Source: CAYGZL01 sp964354345
GTDB taxonomy: Bacteria; Chloroflexota; Anaerolineae; Anaerolineales; UBA4823
Assembly (NCBI GenBank): GCA_964354345.1
Contig: CAYGZL010000170.1
Location: 119,049-183,048, forward strand
Reading direction: 5' to 3'
DNA length: 64,000 nucleotides
Part shown: in pieces, positions 1 through 8,556 of the stretch
How positions within the stretch are numbered: the first letter of the stretch is position 1
How the letters are laid out: every line of letters begins with the position of its first letter
The notes under the pieces: generated by a model
Database searches by the model: none
The model's input: the letters and a program-made list of their open reading frames with translations, nothing else
Told to the model about the DNA's origin: nothing
Program-made: the position numbers and the translations under genes

Positions 1-4
1 CCTG

Positions 5-1744
5 ATGAAGGTAACTGTTCCAAATGTTGTGCGAGTCCGCTGGGCGAACTTAATCAATCGACGGCGTGTGGCATCCTTAGCACACCGCGTAGCCAGGGTA
101 GAAAGAACACGCCATCCTTTAGTGTTGCCAGCAACGCGCAATAGTCAGCCCTTAGCGGCAAGCTGTCCGGCGCCGGTGGTATTCTTCAACGCTTCAACAC
201 GCCTATATGGGTTGAGCCTGAATGCTGCTTTTGCTCTGCTGGCCAGTTGGTCGTTGCGGCTTTCGGGTGTGCCAGTGGTTCATTTTGTCTGTCAGGCGGG
301 GATGAAGCATTGTGTGTTAGGCACAAAACGCCTGCGGAATCCCCTTAGTGGAATCACCGATTATTTCACTCCCCCGCCCTGTGCAGCCTGCATGGCTCAA
401 TCGCATCGTTTGTACGCAGGCGCTCAGGTGCATGGCTGGTCGTTTCAGGAAGATCCGGTTTTAAATACCGCCTTACAGAAACTTTCTATTCCCGAGCTGA
501 GCGTCTTCCAATATCCAATATCAAACCTTCAACCTTCAGATTTCAACCTTCAACTGCCTCTGGGTCGTCTGGTGTTGCCTTCCGTTCGTTGGGCGTTGCG
601 GATGTTTTCCTTACCCGATGATGAGCCGACGCGTTACTTGATGCGGGCTTATATCACGTCGGCAAATTGTGTGGCGCGCGAATTCGCCAACCTCCTGGCG
701 GAGACGCGTCCGGCCACCGTGGTGATTTTCAACGGTGCGCTCTATCCAGAAGCGACCGCCCGTTGGGTGGCTGACCAGATGGGTGTGCGATCAGTAGCCC
801 ATGAAGTCGGCTTTCAGCGGTATTCGGCTTTCTTCACTGAAGGGGAACCGACCGCCTATCCGATTAAAATCCCGGATGAATTTGAATTAAGCCCCGAGCA
901 GGACCGGCGTCTGGAGGCATACCTGGAGAAGCGTTTTCAAGGAAAATTTTCGATGGCTGGCATTCAGTTCTGGCCTGAAATGCGCAGCCTGGACCAGGGA
1001 TTCTTACATAAAGCAGCTGGGTTTAAGCAGATTGTTCCGGTCTTTACCAATGTGGCGTATGATACCAGTCAGGTGCATGCCAATGTCGTTTTTCCGCATA
1101 TGTTCGCCTGGTTGGATTTGGTAGCCGGAATCATCCGAGAGCATCCCGAGACATTGTTCGTCATTCGGGCGCATCCAGACGAGATGCGTCCCGGGAAGAT
1201 CAGCCAGGAGAGTGTACAGGCATGGGTAGAGCGTACAGGACAGAGTGAGTTGTCCAATGTGGTGTTTATCCCCTCGCGGGAATTTATTAGCTCTTATGAG
1301 CTGATCCAATTGTCCAAGTTTGTAATGGTTTATAATTCATCGATTGGGCTCGAGGCGACCTTACTTGGTCGGGCTGTGTTATGTGGTGGTAAAGCTCGCT
1401 ACACCCAATACCCAATCGTTTTGTTCCCGACCAGTATCCCGAAATATCAGCAGCAGGCTGAGGATTTTTTGGAGGCTGCGGAAGTCGAGGTGCCGGTGGA
1501 ATTCCAACGCAACGCACGGCGCTTTTTGTATTACCAGCTTTATCGTACTTCCTTACCCCTGGATGAATTTATCGAAGAAGGAATGCAAGCGGGCTTTGTC
1601 CACCTCCGGCGATTTTCTTGGATGCAACTCCTGCCAGAAAATTCCATGACGATGCGGATTCTGTCAGATGGCATCTTACAGCGGCAAACGGAACCACAAT
1701 TCCGCAACGCTGGCGGTGAACCGTTTATTTTGCCTGAAAATTAA
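5..1744 (+). CDS. Capsule polysaccharide biosynthesis-like glycosyltransferase (5' end uncertain)
   Basis: Putative GT-B type transferase resembling capsule polysaccharide synthesis proteins of the KpsC/KpsS kind. Seen: the C-terminal half has an alternating beta-alpha pattern with FTNVAYD near residue 350, FVIRAHPDE near 395 and, near 440-470, VMVYNSSIGLEATLLGRAV followed by a GG. That last stretch matches the conserved helix in which such enzymes bind the donor sugar nucleotide. The first 55 or so residues are arginine-rich and unlike the rest, and the frame is open to the window edge, so the true start may lie further left or near residue 57. A low-complexity repeat (507-556) is read through in frame. 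It ends 3 bases before the methyltransferase, so the two are probably co-transcribed. Family assignment is by motif only; the sugar is unknown. Confidence 0.6.
   Translation: MKVTVPNVVRVRWANLINRRRVASLAHRVARVERTRHPLVLPATRNSQPLAASCPAPVVFFNASTRLYGLSLNAAFALLASWSLRLSGVPVVHFVCQAGMKHCVLGTKRLRNPLSGITDYFTPPPCAACMAQSHRLYAGAQVHGWSFQEDPVLNTALQKLSIPELSVFQYPISNLQPSDFNLQLPLGRLVLPSVRWALRMFSLPDDEPTRYLMRAYITSANCVAREFANLLAETRPATVVIFNGALYPEATARWVADQMGVRSVAHEVGFQRYSAFFTEGEPTAYPIKIPDEFELSPEQDRRLEAYLEKRFQGKFSMAGIQFWPEMRSLDQGFLHKAAGFKQIVPVFTNVAYDTSQVHANVVFPHMFAWLDLVAGIIREHPETLFVIRAHPDEMRPGKISQESVQAWVERTGQSELSNVVFIPSREFISSYELIQLSKFVMVYNSSIGLEATLLGRAVLCGGKARYTQYPIVLFPTSIPKYQQQAEDFLEAAEVEVPVEFQRNARRFLYYQLYRTSLPLDEFIEEGMQAGFVHLRRFSWMQLLPENSMTMRILSDGILQRQTEPQFRNAGGEPFILPEN
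507..556 (+). repeat. ACCTTCAA/CCAATATC low-complexity repeat, in frame within a gene
   Basis: Contains CCAATATCCAATATC followed by three copies of (A)CCTTCAA. It is translated as a Gln/Asn/Leu/Pro-rich stretch (YPISNLQPSDFNLQLP) inside the first gene. It is the clearest member of a dispersed family seen at about ten further sites in the glycan locus. Confidence 0.7.
1689..1704 (+). repeat. Short palindromic repeat (CGGAA...TTCCG), in frame
   Basis: CGGAA and TTCCG arms flank a 6-base spacer close to the 3' end of the first gene. It resembles the GGAAC-N-GTTCC palindromes found at 22039, 31014, 34043 and 48588 but is less perfect. Confidence 0.4.
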
Positions 1745-1747
1745 TCA

Positions 1748-2665
1748 ATGACGATAAGAATGGCAGAGATGATTGAAATTTTATCCGTCCAGTTATTGGA
1801 CCAACACCGCGGCCTGGCGACGAAGCTACAGCGCCTGGCACGCTCCCTGAGTCTCGAGTTCGGCTGGCATTATCTGCTGGATCTGATCTGGATCTTGCAG
1901 CAATTAAAACAGGTTGGTTTCCCGGATAATAGCTCCTCGCTATATATTATGGATGCTGGGGCGGGAACGGGTGTCCTGCAGTGGTTTCTGGCTGAGTGCG
2001 GAGTACAGGTATTGAGCGTAGACCGCTCCGATCGAACCAACCTGCCGCTTCGCTTCCGAGCGCGGTACCATGCGCGCGGATTACGCAGCCAGGATTTGGG
2101 AGAGGTCAATCCATTAATCCGGCAACATCTCCAGCCGGCGAGTCTTCGTACAAAATTAGGATTGTTTAGTCGTGATCTGCTTGGTTTGTTAGAACCTAGG
2201 CGCGCTTCCGGCAGTGTTACGCTCTATCAACAGGATCTGAAAGCGTTGGTGGATGTACCAGACAACACTTTGGACGCGGTGGTTGCAGTATCTGCCCTGG
2301 AACACAACCCACCTGAGGAACTACCAGTAGTGGTAGCAGAATTGTTGCGCGTACTTAAGCCGGGAGGCGTGTTGCTGGCGACCCTGTGCGCCGCCCACGA
2401 CCAGGATTGGTATCACCAGCCATCACAGGGCTGGTGCTATACTGAAGCCAGCCTGCGAAGCTTGTTTGACCTGACAGCTACAACTCCATCGAACTATGAT
2501 CACTATGACGAGTTTTTCACAGCGCTAGTCCAAAACACTGAACTTCGGGATCACCTGGCGGCTTTTTACAACAATTCGGGAGAGAACGGCATGCCCTGGG
2601 GAAAATGGGATCCGCAATATCAGCCTGTGGGTGTGTGTAAGTTAAAAAGTCAGTCAGGCCAGTAA
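1748..2665 (+). CDS. Class I SAM-dependent methyltransferase
   Basis: Cytoplasmic methyltransferase, 305 aa. Seen: a Rossmann motif I DAGAGTG near residues 71-77 with the acidic end of strand 2 at VLSVDRSD, motif post-II/IV region DNTLDAVVAVSALEH (about 175-190), and ELLRVLKPGGVLLAT (motif VI). This is the usual Methyltransf_11 layout. The acceptor cannot be read from sequence. Its place between a polysaccharide glycosyltransferase and a carrier protein suggests it methylates a sugar or a small acyl group attached to the glycan. Inference: Campylobacter flagellin-glycan loci also have a methyltransferase beside an acyl carrier protein, where the product is a methylated acyl decoration. Confidence 0.8.
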   Translation: MTIRMAEMIEILSVQLLDQHRGLATKLQRLARSLSLEFGWHYLLDLIWILQQLKQVGFPDNSSSLYIMDAGAGTGVLQWFLAECGVQVLSVDRSDRTNLPLRFRARYHARGLRSQDLGEVNPLIRQHLQPASLRTKLGLFSRDLLGLLEPRRASGSVTLYQQDLKALVDVPDNTLDAVVAVSALEHNPPEELPVVVAELLRVLKPGGVLLATLCAAHDQDWYHQPSQGWCYTEASLRSLFDLTATTPSNYDHYDEFFTALVQNTELRDHLAAFYNNSGENGMPWGKWDPQYQPVGVCKLKSQSGQ

Positions 2666-2708
2666 CCATCGATCCATCACATCATTTTGGATGACAGGAG
2701 TAGCAGTA

Positions 2709-2984
2709 ATGGAGAATTCCCCAACTGATCCAGGTGGCATTTTGCCGTTGGCTGATCGAATCCAGGTTGTACTGGCGGAAGCTTTGCGAATTCCACGCGA
2801 TCAGGTTACGCCCAGCCTGGCATTGGGTGATCTGCCCCAGTGGGACTCGATGGGCCACATGGAGGTGATGATGTACCTGGAGCAGCATTTTGGTGTTGAG
2901 ATTAATGCCGACACGATAGCTGGTTTGACCAGTGTACCAGCGATCTATGACCATGTCGCTGCGATGTCTGCGCACTCAATTTGA
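2709..2984 (+). CDS. Acyl carrier protein (phosphopantetheine carrier)
   Basis: A 91-residue carrier protein. Seen: the sequence DSMGHME at residues 46-52 with Ser47 as the phosphopantetheine attachment site, preceded by acidic/hydrophobic helix I (LADRIQVVLAEALRI) and followed by helix II (MEVMMYLEQHFGVEI). An ATG also occurs at 2691, but AGGAG at 2696-2700 sits 8 bases before the ATG at 2709, so 2709 is preferred. It directly precedes the amino acid:carrier-protein ligase and is its obvious partner: the ligase would charge the thiol with an amino acid or similar small acid. It is not a fatty-acid AcpP by context, as no fab genes are near. Confidence 0.87.
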   Translation: MENSPTDPGGILPLADRIQVVLAEALRIPRDQVTPSLALGDLPQWDSMGHMEVMMYLEQHFGVEINADTIAGLTSVPAIYDHVAAMSAHSI

Positions 2985-3017
2985 TAGACAACGATTCCCG
3001 CAAACAGGATCTGTAAC

Positions 3018-4226
3018 ATGACGAAACAAGTTTCGGAGATCGAAATTATTCCTGACCCAATAATCCCTGACCACCTGGTAGGAGAAATTCAGTCCAAACT
3101 GGCCTATGTCGACCAGGCCATTCAGAAAGCGCATGTAGATCCAGCAGGTGATCGCATCACCCTGGAATTGCGTTACTCTCCAACACCTGAGCAACTCTAT
3201 GCCTTGCAAGAGAAGATCCAACGCGTCGTGACCACCATGGTGGGTTCCTCATCGTCGGGAGCTATTAAGCCAAAATATCAAATTTTGGAAGATTATCTGG
3301 ACCGCCCGGTGCCTTATACGGCTGATCCCATCCCGGAATTATTAACCCAAGGTCAACTTAATCAGGAAGCGCCAGGCATCTATACTCAAGGACCGCTATT
3401 GGCCAGGTTGGTGGAATATTTTGAGGATCGTTTCCTTGAGTTGGCCGATTCGTTCGGCGCAGTACCTTACCGTTTTCCGACCCTGATCCCGGCGCGTTAC
3501 ATGGAAAGGGTCGGTTATTTCCGCGCTTTTCCCCATTCGCTCAGCTTTGTCTCCCATTTGCGTGAAGACCTGGAGGCGATTGATGATTTTGCCCAACACG
3601 CAGGTTGTACAGGCGAGGATCTCAACACGCCCTCAGGATCATTCGCTCAGGTTCAGACGCTCCTTTCTCCGGCGGTCTGTTATCATCTGTACTTTGCATT
3701 GGCTGACCGCCCATTACCAGGTGGGCGTTTAGTTGCCACTGCAGTGGGTAACTGCTTCCGTTATGAATCGATCAATTTGACCTCCCTCGAGCGTCTGTGG
3801 AATTTCACTATGCGTGAAGTCATCTTTGTAGGCGCTAAAGAATTCGTATTGGAAAATCGCGAAGTTGCCCGCCAGCGCATGCGCCGGGTCTTTGAGGAAT
3901 TTGGTCTGGCTTATCGCGTTGAAAGTGCCAATGATCCCTTCTTTATTGGCGAGTTTCGTAAGCAGGTGGCCTTTCAGAGTGCTTTCCAACTAAAATATGA
4001 GATTCGAGCGCGCCTGCCATACAAAGCTTCGACGCTGGCGGTCGGATCGTACAATTACCACCAGGACTTTTTCGGCCGGCATCTACATATAACACTACCC
4101 GATGGTTCGCCAGCGCATACTGGATGCGTGGCATTTGGTCTGGAACGCATGGCTCTGGCTTTCCTGGCGCAGTTCGGTCTGGATTCTACTTGTTGGCCCG
4201 CTGAGGTCAGGGCTGTTGTACGCTGA
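3018..4226 (+). CDS. Class II aaRS-like amino acid:[carrier protein] ligase
   Basis: Homologue of the truncated, atypical seryl-tRNA-synthetase-like enzymes that activate Gly/Ala and load them onto a carrier protein rather than tRNA. Seen: class II motif 2 at NCFRYES (residues 245-251), a long strand FTMREVIFVG (263-272), and motif 3 GCVAFGLERM (369-378). Cys221, Glu267 and Cys370 are spaced like the Zn ligands I recall for the Bradyrhizobium enzyme (Cys131/Glu176/Cys279, offset about 90). The protein is 402 aa, longer than those family members because of an N-terminal extension of about 90 residues of unknown role. No tRNA-binding coiled coil is present. It starts 33 bases after the carrier protein. 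Substrate is inferred, not shown. Confidence 0.78.
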   Translation: MTKQVSEIEIIPDPIIPDHLVGEIQSKLAYVDQAIQKAHVDPAGDRITLELRYSPTPEQLYALQEKIQRVVTTMVGSSSSGAIKPKYQILEDYLDRPVPYTADPIPELLTQGQLNQEAPGIYTQGPLLARLVEYFEDRFLELADSFGAVPYRFPTLIPARYMERVGYFRAFPHSLSFVSHLREDLEAIDDFAQHAGCTGEDLNTPSGSFAQVQTLLSPAVCYHLYFALADRPLPGGRLVATAVGNCFRYESINLTSLERLWNFTMREVIFVGAKEFVLENREVARQRMRRVFEEFGLAYRVESANDPFFIGEFRKQVAFQSAFQLKYEIRARLPYKASTLAVGSYNYHQDFFGRHLHITLPDGSPAHTGCVAFGLERMALAFLAQFGLDSTCWPAEVRAVVR

Positions 4227-4275
4227 TTGTAGAGCTTAATACTGATAGGTTGCTGGTCAACCAGGAGGTTTCTTC

Positions 4276-4818
4276 ATGAGTGATCCAGATCTACCGCAGG
4301 TTGGAGGTTCTGAGCAGGAAAAACAGGCTTTGCAGCCGGTAGTTACCTATCGGCTGGCCGCCGAGGCGGATTTTCCGATAATTAAAGAAATGTATATGCT
4401 CTTGAATGAGCATTTCTATCGCCTGGGGTATCGCCTGCCGCATCCAGAAAATATTGGCGATGTTTACCTTGACTCTTTCCGGCGCACCTTAGGCAAGTTC
4501 AGCAACGCCTATGTAGCCGAAGTAGAGGACCGGGTGGTCGGTTATATCTTATGCCGGATCAAGCGTGTACCTCAGACGATGGGTGGCGTGTTGGTGGGTG
4601 AGTTGAGCGATGAGTGGATCGATCCTGGCGTACGCCGTTTAAAAATTGGCGATAAGCTCTGTCGGATTGCCTTAGTGTGGTTGCACGAACAAAATGTTCA
4701 TTCGGTGGAAATTCAGGTGCTGGAAAGCAACGAGGCCAGTTGGCGAATGCTCTCTCAAATGGGTTTTAAACTCGAATTCCGCGTCGGCCGGTTAGTGTGG
4801 GATGAGTACGTTGACTGA
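4276..4818 (+). CDS. GNAT-family N-acyltransferase
   Basis: Acyltransferase of the GNAT fold, 180 aa. Seen: AYVAEVEDRVVGYILCRI (strands 2-4), then the acyl-CoA pyrophosphate-binding motif A in ELSDEWIDPGVRRLKIGDKL (about 108-127), and the motif B ending in NEASWRMLSQMGFKLEFR, typical of RimI-like members. AGGAGG at 4263-4268 supports the start. Its stop overlaps the next start as TGATG. Placed after the carrier protein and its ligase, it could move the loaded acyl or aminoacyl group from the carrier thioester to an amino sugar. A conventional acetyl-CoA role is equally possible. Confidence 0.78.
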   Translation: MSDPDLPQVGGSEQEKQALQPVVTYRLAAEADFPIIKEMYMLLNEHFYRLGYRLPHPENIGDVYLDSFRRTLGKFSNAYVAEVEDRVVGYILCRIKRVPQTMGGVLVGELSDEWIDPGVRRLKIGDKLCRIALVWLHEQNVHSVEIQVLESNEASWRMLSQMGFKLEFRVGRLVWDEYVD

Positions 4819-5615
4819 TGCTTAGAGTTACCTGCGATCAGGTGGTTGCCGCGTTACAAGCGGTTGGCGTCTGCTCAGGAGATGGTTTACTGATCCATTC
4901 AGCGATCCAATACCTGGGGCGTCCAGTGGAGGGATTGGAGACCTATTGGGCGGCCTTTTGGCAGGTTCTGGGGGAAGACGGTACGCTGGCGACGCCGGCA
5001 TTCAACTTCGCGTTTGCGCGTGGTGAACCCTATGATCCCCAAACAACACCGTCGGTAGGAATGAGTGTTTTTTCCGAGTATGTGCGCCAGCGCCCAGAAG
5101 CCCGGCGGACATCTCACCCGATGCAATCGCTGGCTGTGGTCGGTAGGTATGCGGTTGACCTGGCTTCTCGGGATACACCCTCGGCTTTCGATCCCGGTTC
5201 ACCGTTCGAGCGCATGGTTCAATTAGGATTTAAGGTGCTCTTATTGGGTGCGGATATCGACGCAGTTTCCATGATTCACTATTCTGAGCAGCGTCTGCAA
5301 GTGCCTTATCGCTATTGGAAGGAATTTACTGGTCAGGTCAGGACAGGTGGAGAGTGGCAAGAGCGGACATACCGTATGTATGTTCGGGATATGGCAATGG
5401 ACGTCCATCTGACACTTCACCCTGTAATGGAGACAATGCGCCAGCGTCTGCAATGGCAGGAAACGACATTGAATTATGGAAAGATTGCATCATTCCACCT
5501 GATGGATTTTGTAACCGTGTTGGAGGAATTTCTTTGCGCTGATCCCTGGTCATTGACCTTGAACCGGGAAGAGGCGATAAGCCGTAAATACTATTCTGCT
5601 GGGTATTCCAAATGA
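4818..5615 (+). CDS. AAC(3)-like N-acyltransferase (Antibiotic_NAT family)
   Basis: A 265-aa member of the aminoglycoside 3-N-acetyltransferase fold. Seen: IHSAI at 26-30, GTLATPAFNF (55-64), FSEYVR (85-90), TSHPMQS with His100 and Ser104, FDPGSPF (124-130), and HYSE (154-157), all landmarks of the family. In glycan loci such proteins are thought to acylate amino sugars rather than give drug resistance. This position, between a GNAT and a DUF4910 protein, matches that use. It overlaps both neighbours (TGATG at 4816-4820 and ATGA at 5612-5615), so translation is coupled. Resistance function is unlikely from context. Confidence 0.8.
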   Translation: MLRVTCDQVVAALQAVGVCSGDGLLIHSAIQYLGRPVEGLETYWAAFWQVLGEDGTLATPAFNFAFARGEPYDPQTTPSVGMSVFSEYVRQRPEARRTSHPMQSLAVVGRYAVDLASRDTPSAFDPGSPFERMVQLGFKVLLLGADIDAVSMIHYSEQRLQVPYRYWKEFTGQVRTGGEWQERTYRMYVRDMAMDVHLTLHPVMETMRQRLQWQETTLNYGKIASFHLMDFVTVLEEFLCADPWSLTLNREEAISRKYYSAGYSK

Positions 5616-6958
5616 CTTCTGCCATCGACTTGATTAATGAACTTTGGTTTCTAAAGCGGGATCTCGTTTCGGATGGTTACGACCAGGCTCTATTTCGCCT
5701 GGCTGATGAAATTATTGGTATGACCATTCATTCCTATCCGAGCGGCGAAGGCTGTTGGACCTGGCGCATACCAGAGAAATGGACTTGCCAGGAAGCGTAC
5801 CTGGAAACATTGGATGGAAAGCGCATCCTGGATTATGCGGATCACCCTTTGCATGTTGTTTCATATTCTCAGCCGTTCAATGGCAATATCAGCCGGGAGG
5901 AATTGTTCAAGCATTTGTATGTTCACCCGCACCTGCCAGATGCAATCCCTTTTGTGTTCAAGTATTATGACCGCACCTGGGGTTTATGCCTGTCCCAAAC
6001 CGTACGCGATACCTTGATGGATGAAACTTATCGGGTTGTCATTCGTTCAACTTTTGAACCCGGGTTTCTGAAGGTGGGAGAGGTTATTATTCCAGGCGAA
6101 AGCGAGGAGACATTTGTCCTGGTTGCTCATCTGTGCCATCCGGCGATGGCGAATGATGATTTAACTGGCGTTGTTGTCGGTCTTGAGGTCGCCCGAGCTC
6201 TTTTAACGGAACGTCAGTATCCCAGTCGAACAGGAAGCCCACTGCATTACACTTACCGGCTATTGATCTTGCCTGAGACCATTGGTTCGGTTGCTTATCT
6301 GAGCCATAACGAGCATCTGATACCTCGCATGGGTGGCGGTCTGTTTCTGGAGATGTTGGGCAACGACTCTGTCCACGCCTTACAGGGTTCTTTTCAGCCT
6401 CAAAGCCAGGCTGACCGTTGCCTGGCCAGCGCGTTGCGTGGGTTAGACCCACATGCTTATCACGCGCCCTATCGGACGGTAATCAACAACGACGAGCGCC
6501 AGTTCAACGCGCCCGGTGTGCGTGTTCCCATGCTTTCCCTATCCAGAGTTGAGCCAGCTGGCTCAACCACTCGACCTTACCGTGAATACCATTCCAGCCT
6601 GGACACCCCCGCCATTGTGACCACCGAGCGCCTGCAGGCTTCAATCCAACTTGTCCTTAGCATGATCCAGGCCTGGGAACACAATCAGTACGTGGTCAAC
6701 CAATTCAAAGGCGAAATCTTTTGTTCGGGATATGGCATTTGGATTGATTACCGGTTGAATCCGGAAGGGCACCGGCGCTTATTTGAAATTATGGAGCGCT
6801 GTGATGGTGAGCATACCGTCGCCGATATTGCGATTAATCTGAATCTTTCCTTTCAATCCGTCTGGGAAGTAATTTCTCTCCTGAAGGAAAAAGACTTGGT
6901 TCGATTCAGCCGCACACCACAGCCGACTGCGCCTTCCCCAAATAATTCACCGTCATGA
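5612..6958 (+). CDS. DUF2172/DUF4910 aminopeptidase-like protein with C-terminal winged helix
   Basis: Three-part protein of 448 aa: an N-terminal M28-like metallopeptidase fold with an inserted DUF2172-type beta domain and a C-terminal winged helix of the HTH_47 type (about 380-435). Seen metal ligands: His173/His176 in VAHLCHPAMANDD with Asp182/Asp183, Glu222 in LPETIGS, and His327 in YHSSLDTP. The family is common in polysaccharide and flagellin-glycan loci. Campylobacter Cj1295, needed for a methylated glyceric-acid decoration of pseudaminic acid, is of this type as I recall. Whether it hydrolyses or transfers an amide is not known. It may set or remove the amide between a sugar amine and the carrier-derived acyl group. 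Coupled by ATGA at both ends. Confidence 0.8.
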   Translation: MTSAIDLINELWFLKRDLVSDGYDQALFRLADEIIGMTIHSYPSGEGCWTWRIPEKWTCQEAYLETLDGKRILDYADHPLHVVSYSQPFNGNISREELFKHLYVHPHLPDAIPFVFKYYDRTWGLCLSQTVRDTLMDETYRVVIRSTFEPGFLKVGEVIIPGESEETFVLVAHLCHPAMANDDLTGVVVGLEVARALLTERQYPSRTGSPLHYTYRLLILPETIGSVAYLSHNEHLIPRMGGGLFLEMLGNDSVHALQGSFQPQSQADRCLASALRGLDPHAYHAPYRTVINNDERQFNAPGVRVPMLSLSRVEPAGSTTRPYREYHSSLDTPAIVTTERLQASIQLVLSMIQAWEHNQYVVNQFKGEIFCSGYGIWIDYRLNPEGHRRLFEIMERCDGEHTVADIAINLNLSFQSVWEVISLLKEKDLVRFSRTPQPTAPSPNNSPS

Positions 6959-7833
6959 AACTCTATTTTCGGGTAAAACATTGGTTAAAGGTAGGTCGTT
7001 GGCAGGCACGCCGGGCTGCCGTCGGTTTACGTTGGGGGGCAAGTAACCTCGGTAAAATGCCGGCAGTCCTGGGTAACGCCATGCCCAAATCTGGTTCACA
7101 TCTGATCATCCAGATTCTGCAGGGATTGACGCGTTTAGGACCATTTGTCAGTCCGGGTTTCCCACCCGTCAACCGTGCAGAAGATAATGCCAGGCTGCCG
7201 GATAAAGCTGTGTTGGCCAACCTGCAGCGGATGCGCCCGGGCGACATCGCTTATGGTTATATCGGCGCTCAGCAGCCTTTTCTGACGGTATTAACTCAAC
7301 CAGGTCGTGCTACCATTTTTATGTATCGTGACCCGCGCGATATGATTATTTCGCATGTCTTTTATGCTACCCAGATGTTCGAAGGTCATTGGATGCATCG
7401 CTATTACACCACCACCCTGCATACGATGGAAGAACGGATCAATGCGGCAATTCAGGGGGTGCAGGAACCGGGTTCTGAGCTAACGCCAGTGCGTTCCCGC
7501 TATGCAACCTATCTGGGTTGGTTTGAACAGCCAGCAGTGCTGTGCTTACGCTTTGAAGATTTGATCCTGGATCGCACAGCCACATTGGGGCGCTTGTTGG
7601 ATTACCTGGAGCAACGTGGTCTTCACTTGCCAGAACTGAATCCCGCGATTGATCGCCCCCAGGCTGTGAGCATCCTGTCCACTGCCGTTGCTCCGCAGAA
7701 GTCAGGGACTTTTCGTAAAGGACAACCAGGGAATTGGAAGGAGTATTTTACACCAGCCAATAAAATCCTTTTCAAAGAGATGGCTGGCGATTTATTAATC
7801 CACTTGGGTTATGAGAAGGAAAATGACTGGTAA
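6955..7833 (+). CDS. Sulfotransferase (PAPS-dependent type)
   Basis: Cytosolic-type sulfotransferase, 292 aa. Seen: the 5'-phosphosulfate binding loop PKSGSHLI (44-51), the 3'-phosphate motif RDPRDMIIS (125-133), and the C-terminal RKGQPGNWKEYFT, equivalent to the RKG-x-GDWK-x-FT signature of family 1 sulfotransferases. It would sulfate a glycan or lipid-linked intermediate using PAPS. It overlaps the aminopeptidase-like gene by ATGA, tying it to the same operon. PAPS-forming genes are not in the window. Confidence 0.8.
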   Translation: MKLYFRVKHWLKVGRWQARRAAVGLRWGASNLGKMPAVLGNAMPKSGSHLIIQILQGLTRLGPFVSPGFPPVNRAEDNARLPDKAVLANLQRMRPGDIAYGYIGAQQPFLTVLTQPGRATIFMYRDPRDMIISHVFYATQMFEGHWMHRYYTTTLHTMEERINAAIQGVQEPGSELTPVRSRYATYLGWFEQPAVLCLRFEDLILDRTATLGRLLDYLEQRGLHLPELNPAIDRPQAVSILSTAVAPQKSGTFRKGQPGNWKEYFTPANKILFKEMAGDLLIHLGYEKENDW

Positions 7834-7890
7834 GCACTATCAGGGGTGGCGAAACAATAATTTGAGCTTGCCATATAAAGGATTCTCCAT

Positions 7891-8556
7891 ATGACTAAAA
7901 TTGTTGCATTGGTGCCCATGCGCCACCATTCTCAACGCGTTCCGGGAAAAAATTTCCGCCAGTTGGCAGGGCAGCCATTGTATCACTACATTCTAACCAC
8001 CTTGTTGGCCTGTCCCGAGATTGACCAGGTTGTAGTTGATACCGATAGCCCGGTGATCATGGAAGGCCTGCGGTCATCTTTTCCACAGGTGTTGCTGATT
8101 GAACGTCCGGAATTTTTACGCGCCGATGCTACCTCGATGAATGAAATCCTGACTTACGATACTGCCCAGATAGAAGCAGACTTCTACCTGCAAACCCATA
8201 GCACCAACCCGTTGGTGAAGTCAGCAACAATCTCCAGGGCGGTGCAGGTTTTAGTAGGCGGTTATCCGGCGTATGATTCACTATTCTCAGTTACGCGTTT
8301 GCAGGTCCGTCTTTGGGATCAGCTCGGTCGGGCGATTAATCACAACCCGAATATCCTGCTGCAAACCCAGGATTTACCGCCTGTCTATGAAGAAAATTCT
8401 TGCGTATATATTTTTACCCGTCAAATCCTGCTGGTGCGGCGCAATCGTCTGGGCGAACGGCCATTAATGTTTGAAATTCCGGCTGCGGAGGCCTGGGATA
8501 TTGATGAGGTGCTAGACTTTGAAATCGTTAACTTCTTGAAGACGGCGGGTCGATAG
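7891..8556 (+). CDS. CMP-sugar synthetase (acylneuraminate cytidylyltransferase family)
   Basis: Nucleotidyltransferase of the NeuA/KdsB fold, 221 aa. Seen: an N-terminal CTP-binding segment ALVPMRHHSQRVPGKNF with the basic P-loop-like motif, then QVVVDTDSP, LQTHSTNPLVKSATI in the substrate region and AWDIDEVLDFEI near the C-terminus, as in CMP-sialate synthases. AAAGGA lies 9 bases before the ATG. It would activate a sugar acid (nonulosonate, Kdo-like or another) to its CMP form. No sugar-acid synthase (NeuB) is in the window, so the substrate is open. Its neighbours, a 2-hydroxyacid dehydrogenase and an SDR, may make or modify that substrate. Confidence 0.78.
   Translation: MTKIVALVPMRHHSQRVPGKNFRQLAGQPLYHYILTTLLACPEIDQVVVDTDSPVIMEGLRSSFPQVLLIERPEFLRADATSMNEILTYDTAQIEADFYLQTHSTNPLVKSATISRAVQVLVGGYPAYDSLFSVTRLQVRLWDQLGRAINHNPNILLQTQDLPPVYEENSCVYIFTRQILLVRRNRLGERPLMFEIPAAEAWDIDEVLDFEIVNFLKTAGR

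Noticed and set aside
4818..5615. Aminoglycoside resistance gene
   Set aside because: The AAC(3) fold is clear, but the gene is translationally coupled within a glycan-decoration module, where these homologues act on sugars; no resistance context or mobile element is seen.
6087..6452. 121-codon minus-strand frame within the DUF4910 gene
   Set aside because: Lies wholly inside a gene with clear metal-site motifs; no start signal or recognisable product.
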